The notes under the pieces: generated by a model
Told to the model about the DNA's origin: nothing
The model's input: only the letters and a program-made list of their open reading frames with translations
Databases searched by the model: none
Part shown: positions 8,193 through 9,063 of the stretch, piece by piece
Numbering within the stretch: position 1 is the first letter of the stretch
Layout of the letters: every line of letters begins with the position of its first letter
Position numbers and translations under genes: made by a program
NCBI GenBank assembly: GCA_018054805.1
Contig: JAGPIU010000027.1
Coordinates: 1-9,063 of the forward strand
From: Paludibacter sp.
Lineage (GTDB): Bacteria; Bacteroidota; Bacteroidia; Bacteroidales; Paludibacteraceae
Reading direction: 5' to 3'
DNA: 9,063 nt

Positions 8193-8230
8193 TTGTGTAC
8201 AAAAAGTCAAGACGACTTCTTCAAAAGAAT

Positions 8231-8524
8231 TTCAGAGGTCTGCGCTGTGCAGAGTAGTGTGCTAAAAAAATATTCAGAGGCTTGCACAGTGCAGAGTAGT
8301 GTGCTAAAAAAATATTCAGAGGCTTGCACAGTGCAGAGTAGTTTGCGGAAAAGAATTTCAGAGTTCTGCACAATGCATAGTAGTCTGCGGAAAAAATATT
8401 CAGAGGTCTGCACAGTGCAGAGTAGTGTGCTTAAAAAATATTCAGAGGTCTGCACAGTGCAGAGTAGTGTGCTTAAAAAATATTCAGAGGTCTGCACAAA
8501 GCAGAAATATGTGTTACAGTATGC
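8231..8524. repeat. Seven-unit tandem array, exact 42-bp period, palindromic centre
   Basis: Units begin with TTCAGAG (TTCAGAG conserved) at 8231, 8273, 8315, 8357, 8399, 8441 and 8483, with no insertion or deletion. Units 5 and 6 are identical; the last decays after about 8503, and a degenerate half unit may precede the first. Each unit has the palindrome TCTGCA-CAG-TGCAGA or a variant that still pairs in part, then AGTAGTGTGC and an A-rich run. Because 42 is a multiple of three, both strands stay open through the array (8193-8600 plus, 8207-8608 minus). The plus frame would give KKYSEVCTVQSSVL repeats. Differences between units mostly change amino acids (for example GTC, GCT and TTC at one codon), so I do not annotate a protein. 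Possible roles are a protein-binding array, a structured RNA or a selfish satellite; none is shown. Confidence 0.95.
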
Positions 8525-8583
8525 CGTAATGGTGTTTTTGCAACAGATGAGAGCTAAAATAATGGATAACCGACAATTAATTA

Positions 8584-8601
8584 TGCGAATTAAGGGTTGA
8601 A
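8584..8601 (+). repeat. Left arm of an 18-bp perfect inverted repeat
   Basis: TGCGAATTAAGGGTTGAA at 8584-8601 is the exact reverse complement of 8831-8848. The arms enclose 229 bp that hold all four GTA/TAC hairpins of the second REP-like set. The trinucleotide TTA lies just outside both arms (8581-8583 and 8849-8851) and could be a target duplication, though this is AT-rich and short. Confidence 0.9.
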
Positions 8602-8654
8602 TCAACAATTTTATGACGGTTTTGTATGAATGGTCTGTTTATTAACAATACTCA

Positions 8655-8682
8655 GATATCAGGGCTACGCCCCTCTGATATC
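8655..8682. repeat. REP-like hairpin, second set (GGGC-TAC-GCCC) in a longer palindrome
   Basis: GATATCAG (8655-8662) pairs with CTGATATC (8675-8682) around GGC-TAC-GCC plus a CCT bulge. This gives the longest hairpin of the set. On the minus strand its core is the same AGGGGCGTAGCCCTGAT seen at 8739-8755. Confidence 0.88.
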
Positions 8683-8711
8683 ACATGAATTATCCGGCTA
8701 TTAAGATTTCA

Positions 8712-8722
8712 CAGCTACGCTG
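8712..8722. repeat. REP-like hairpin with a different stem (CAGC-TAC-GCTG)
   Basis: CAGC (8712-8715), turn TAC, GCTG (8719-8722), preceded by ATTTCA and followed by CTA. Compared with GGGC-TAC-GCCC both stem sides have changed together while the turn stays TAC. Confidence 0.65.
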
Positions 8723-8737
8723 CTACAAGTTTATATA

Positions 8738-8754
8738 TAGGGGCGTAGCCCTGA
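8738..8754. repeat. REP-like hairpin, direct copy 1 (TAGGGGCGTAGCCCTGA)
   Basis: The stem is GGGC (8741-8744), turn GTA, GCCC (8748-8751). The same 17 bp occur again at 8790-8806. Confidence 0.88.
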
Positions 8755-8789
8755 TAGCTTGGTAGAAAGAATGTAAAAAGAATGATTTT

Positions 8790-8806
8790 TAGGGGCGTAG
8801 CCCTGA
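8790..8806. repeat. REP-like hairpin, direct copy 2 (TAGGGGCGTAGCCCTGA)
   Basis: A 17-bp perfect direct repeat of 8738-8754, 52 bp downstream, with stem GGGC (8793-8796), turn GTA and GCCC (8800-8803). The sequence between the two copies is AT-rich with no feature I recognise. Confidence 0.88.
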
Positions 8807-8830
8807 CATCATAGATTTAAATGAAACAAT

Positions 8831-8848
8831 TTCAACCCTTAATTCGCA
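8831..8848 (-). repeat. Right arm of the 18-bp inverted repeat
   Basis: Exact reverse complement of 8584-8601. It lies 10 bp before the terminator of the ompH-like gene, so on the minus strand it is the first sequence after that transcript ends. Confidence 0.9.
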
Positions 8849-8858
8849 TTAATAATAA

Positions 8859-8896
8859 AAACGGTTCGTACTGATTAAAATCTGTACGAACCGTTT
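8859..8896 (-). terminator. Strong terminator of the ompH-like gene
   Basis: A 13-bp perfect stem, AAACGGTTCGTAC (8859-8871) with GTACGAACCGTTT (8884-8896), has a 12-nt loop. On the minus strand it is followed by TTTTTATTATT, the expected U-rich tail, and it begins about 20 bp after the tandem stop codons at 8917-8919 and 8914-8916. The A/T mirror gives weak potential in the other direction. Confidence 0.9.
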
Positions 8897-8916
8897 AATG
8901 TTTTACGCGGAACTTA

Positions 8917-9063
8917 TTATTTAAGACCGAGTTTCTTTTTTACTAATGCTGTAATGTCGTTTGAGTTTGGAGCTGTGTAAAGAATTACCTGCGAACTCAT
9001 ATCGAAGATATAAGTAAACTTGTTTTCGGTAGCTACATCAGTAATGGCTTTACGAACTTTTTC
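8917..9063 (-). CDS. OmpH/Skp-family periplasmic chaperone, C-terminal 48 residues (runs off window)
   Basis: The minus strand from 9063 gives 48 residues ending in TAA at 8919-8917, with a second TAA directly after. It reads EKVRKAITDVATENKFTYIF at first, then DMSSQVILYTAPNSNDITAL and VKKKLGLK. The pattern I-x-x-V-A-x-[ED]-x-x-[FY]-x-[FY]-[IV]-[FLV]-D, then L-Y, then D-[IV]-T-x-L-V-K-K-K-L-G, is the usual end of OmpH/Skp proteins in Bacteroidota. Skp holds unfolded outer-membrane proteins in the periplasm on their way to BAM. The coiled-coil body and signal peptide lie outside the window. It converges with gldB. The family call rests on this short C-terminus but the match is characteristic. 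Confidence 0.8.
   Translation of the reverse strand, partial: EKVRKAITDVATENKFTYIFDMSSQVILYTAPNSNDITALVKKKLGLK

Noticed and set aside
8204..8218. Small hairpin AAGTC-AAGAC-GACTT before the 42-bp array
   Set aside because: A 5-bp stem with no repeat elsewhere and no T-run; not distinguishable from chance.
8231..8524. CRISPR array
   Set aside because: The whole 42-bp unit repeats; there are no variable spacers and no cas genes nearby.
8193..8600. Plus-strand open frame of 135 codons made of KKYSEVCTVQSSVL repeats as a protein gene
   Set aside because: It opens with TTG inside an unrelated context, is open only because a stop-free 42-bp unit repeats in frame, and unit differences are mostly amino-acid changing. 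The opposite strand is equally open.

Overview
The window reads as a chromosomal segment of a Bacteroidota bacterium, probably of the Bacteroidales/Marinilabiliales type. The signs are gldB-, gldD- and gldE-like genes, a YidC of 637 residues with the Bacteroidota-type N-terminus, a CTP synthase with typical Bacteroidota wording, promoter-like TAnnTTTG boxes rather than sigma70 boxes, and weak Shine-Dalgarno sequences. Genus cannot be decided from the sequence alone.

Layout. Positions 1-1686 are on the minus strand: gldE (358-1686, TTG start) followed by the first 22 codons of a lipoprotein that looks like GldD (1-66, running off the window). The 291-bp gap between them is filled by three different low-complexity tandem arrays. 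From 1951 to 7917 all genes are on the plus strand: a DUF2007-Usp-Usp universal stress protein, pyrG, yidC and gldB. pyrG and yidC are 89 bp apart and probably co-transcribed. A strong intrinsic terminator lies between yidC and gldB and ends only 17 nt before the gldB ATG. At the right edge (8917-9063, minus) is the C-terminal end of an OmpH/Skp-type periplasmic chaperone with its own strong terminator.

Between the convergent gldB and ompH-like genes lies about 1 kb (7918-8916) with no convincing gene but dense structure. In order it holds a branched hairpin at the gldB end; four REP-like hairpins (GCTCC-TAC-GGAGC type) in a nested inverted arrangement, of which the middle two form a 62-bp cruciform; seven 42-bp tandem units, each centred on a palindrome; and an 18-bp inverted repeat bounding a cluster of a second set of REP-like hairpins (GGGC-TAC-GCCC type).

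Functionally the coding part is mostly envelope housekeeping: membrane protein insertion (YidC), periplasmic chaperoning (OmpH/Skp-like), and the Gld lipoproteins and membrane protein tied to gliding and type IX secretion, alongside CTP supply (PyrG) and a stress protein. The accessory interest is in the convergent intergenic region, where hairpins with different but self-complementary stems share one turn sequence, and in the 42-bp array whose period equals four turns of B-DNA. I see no transposase, CRISPR array, tRNA or rRNA.
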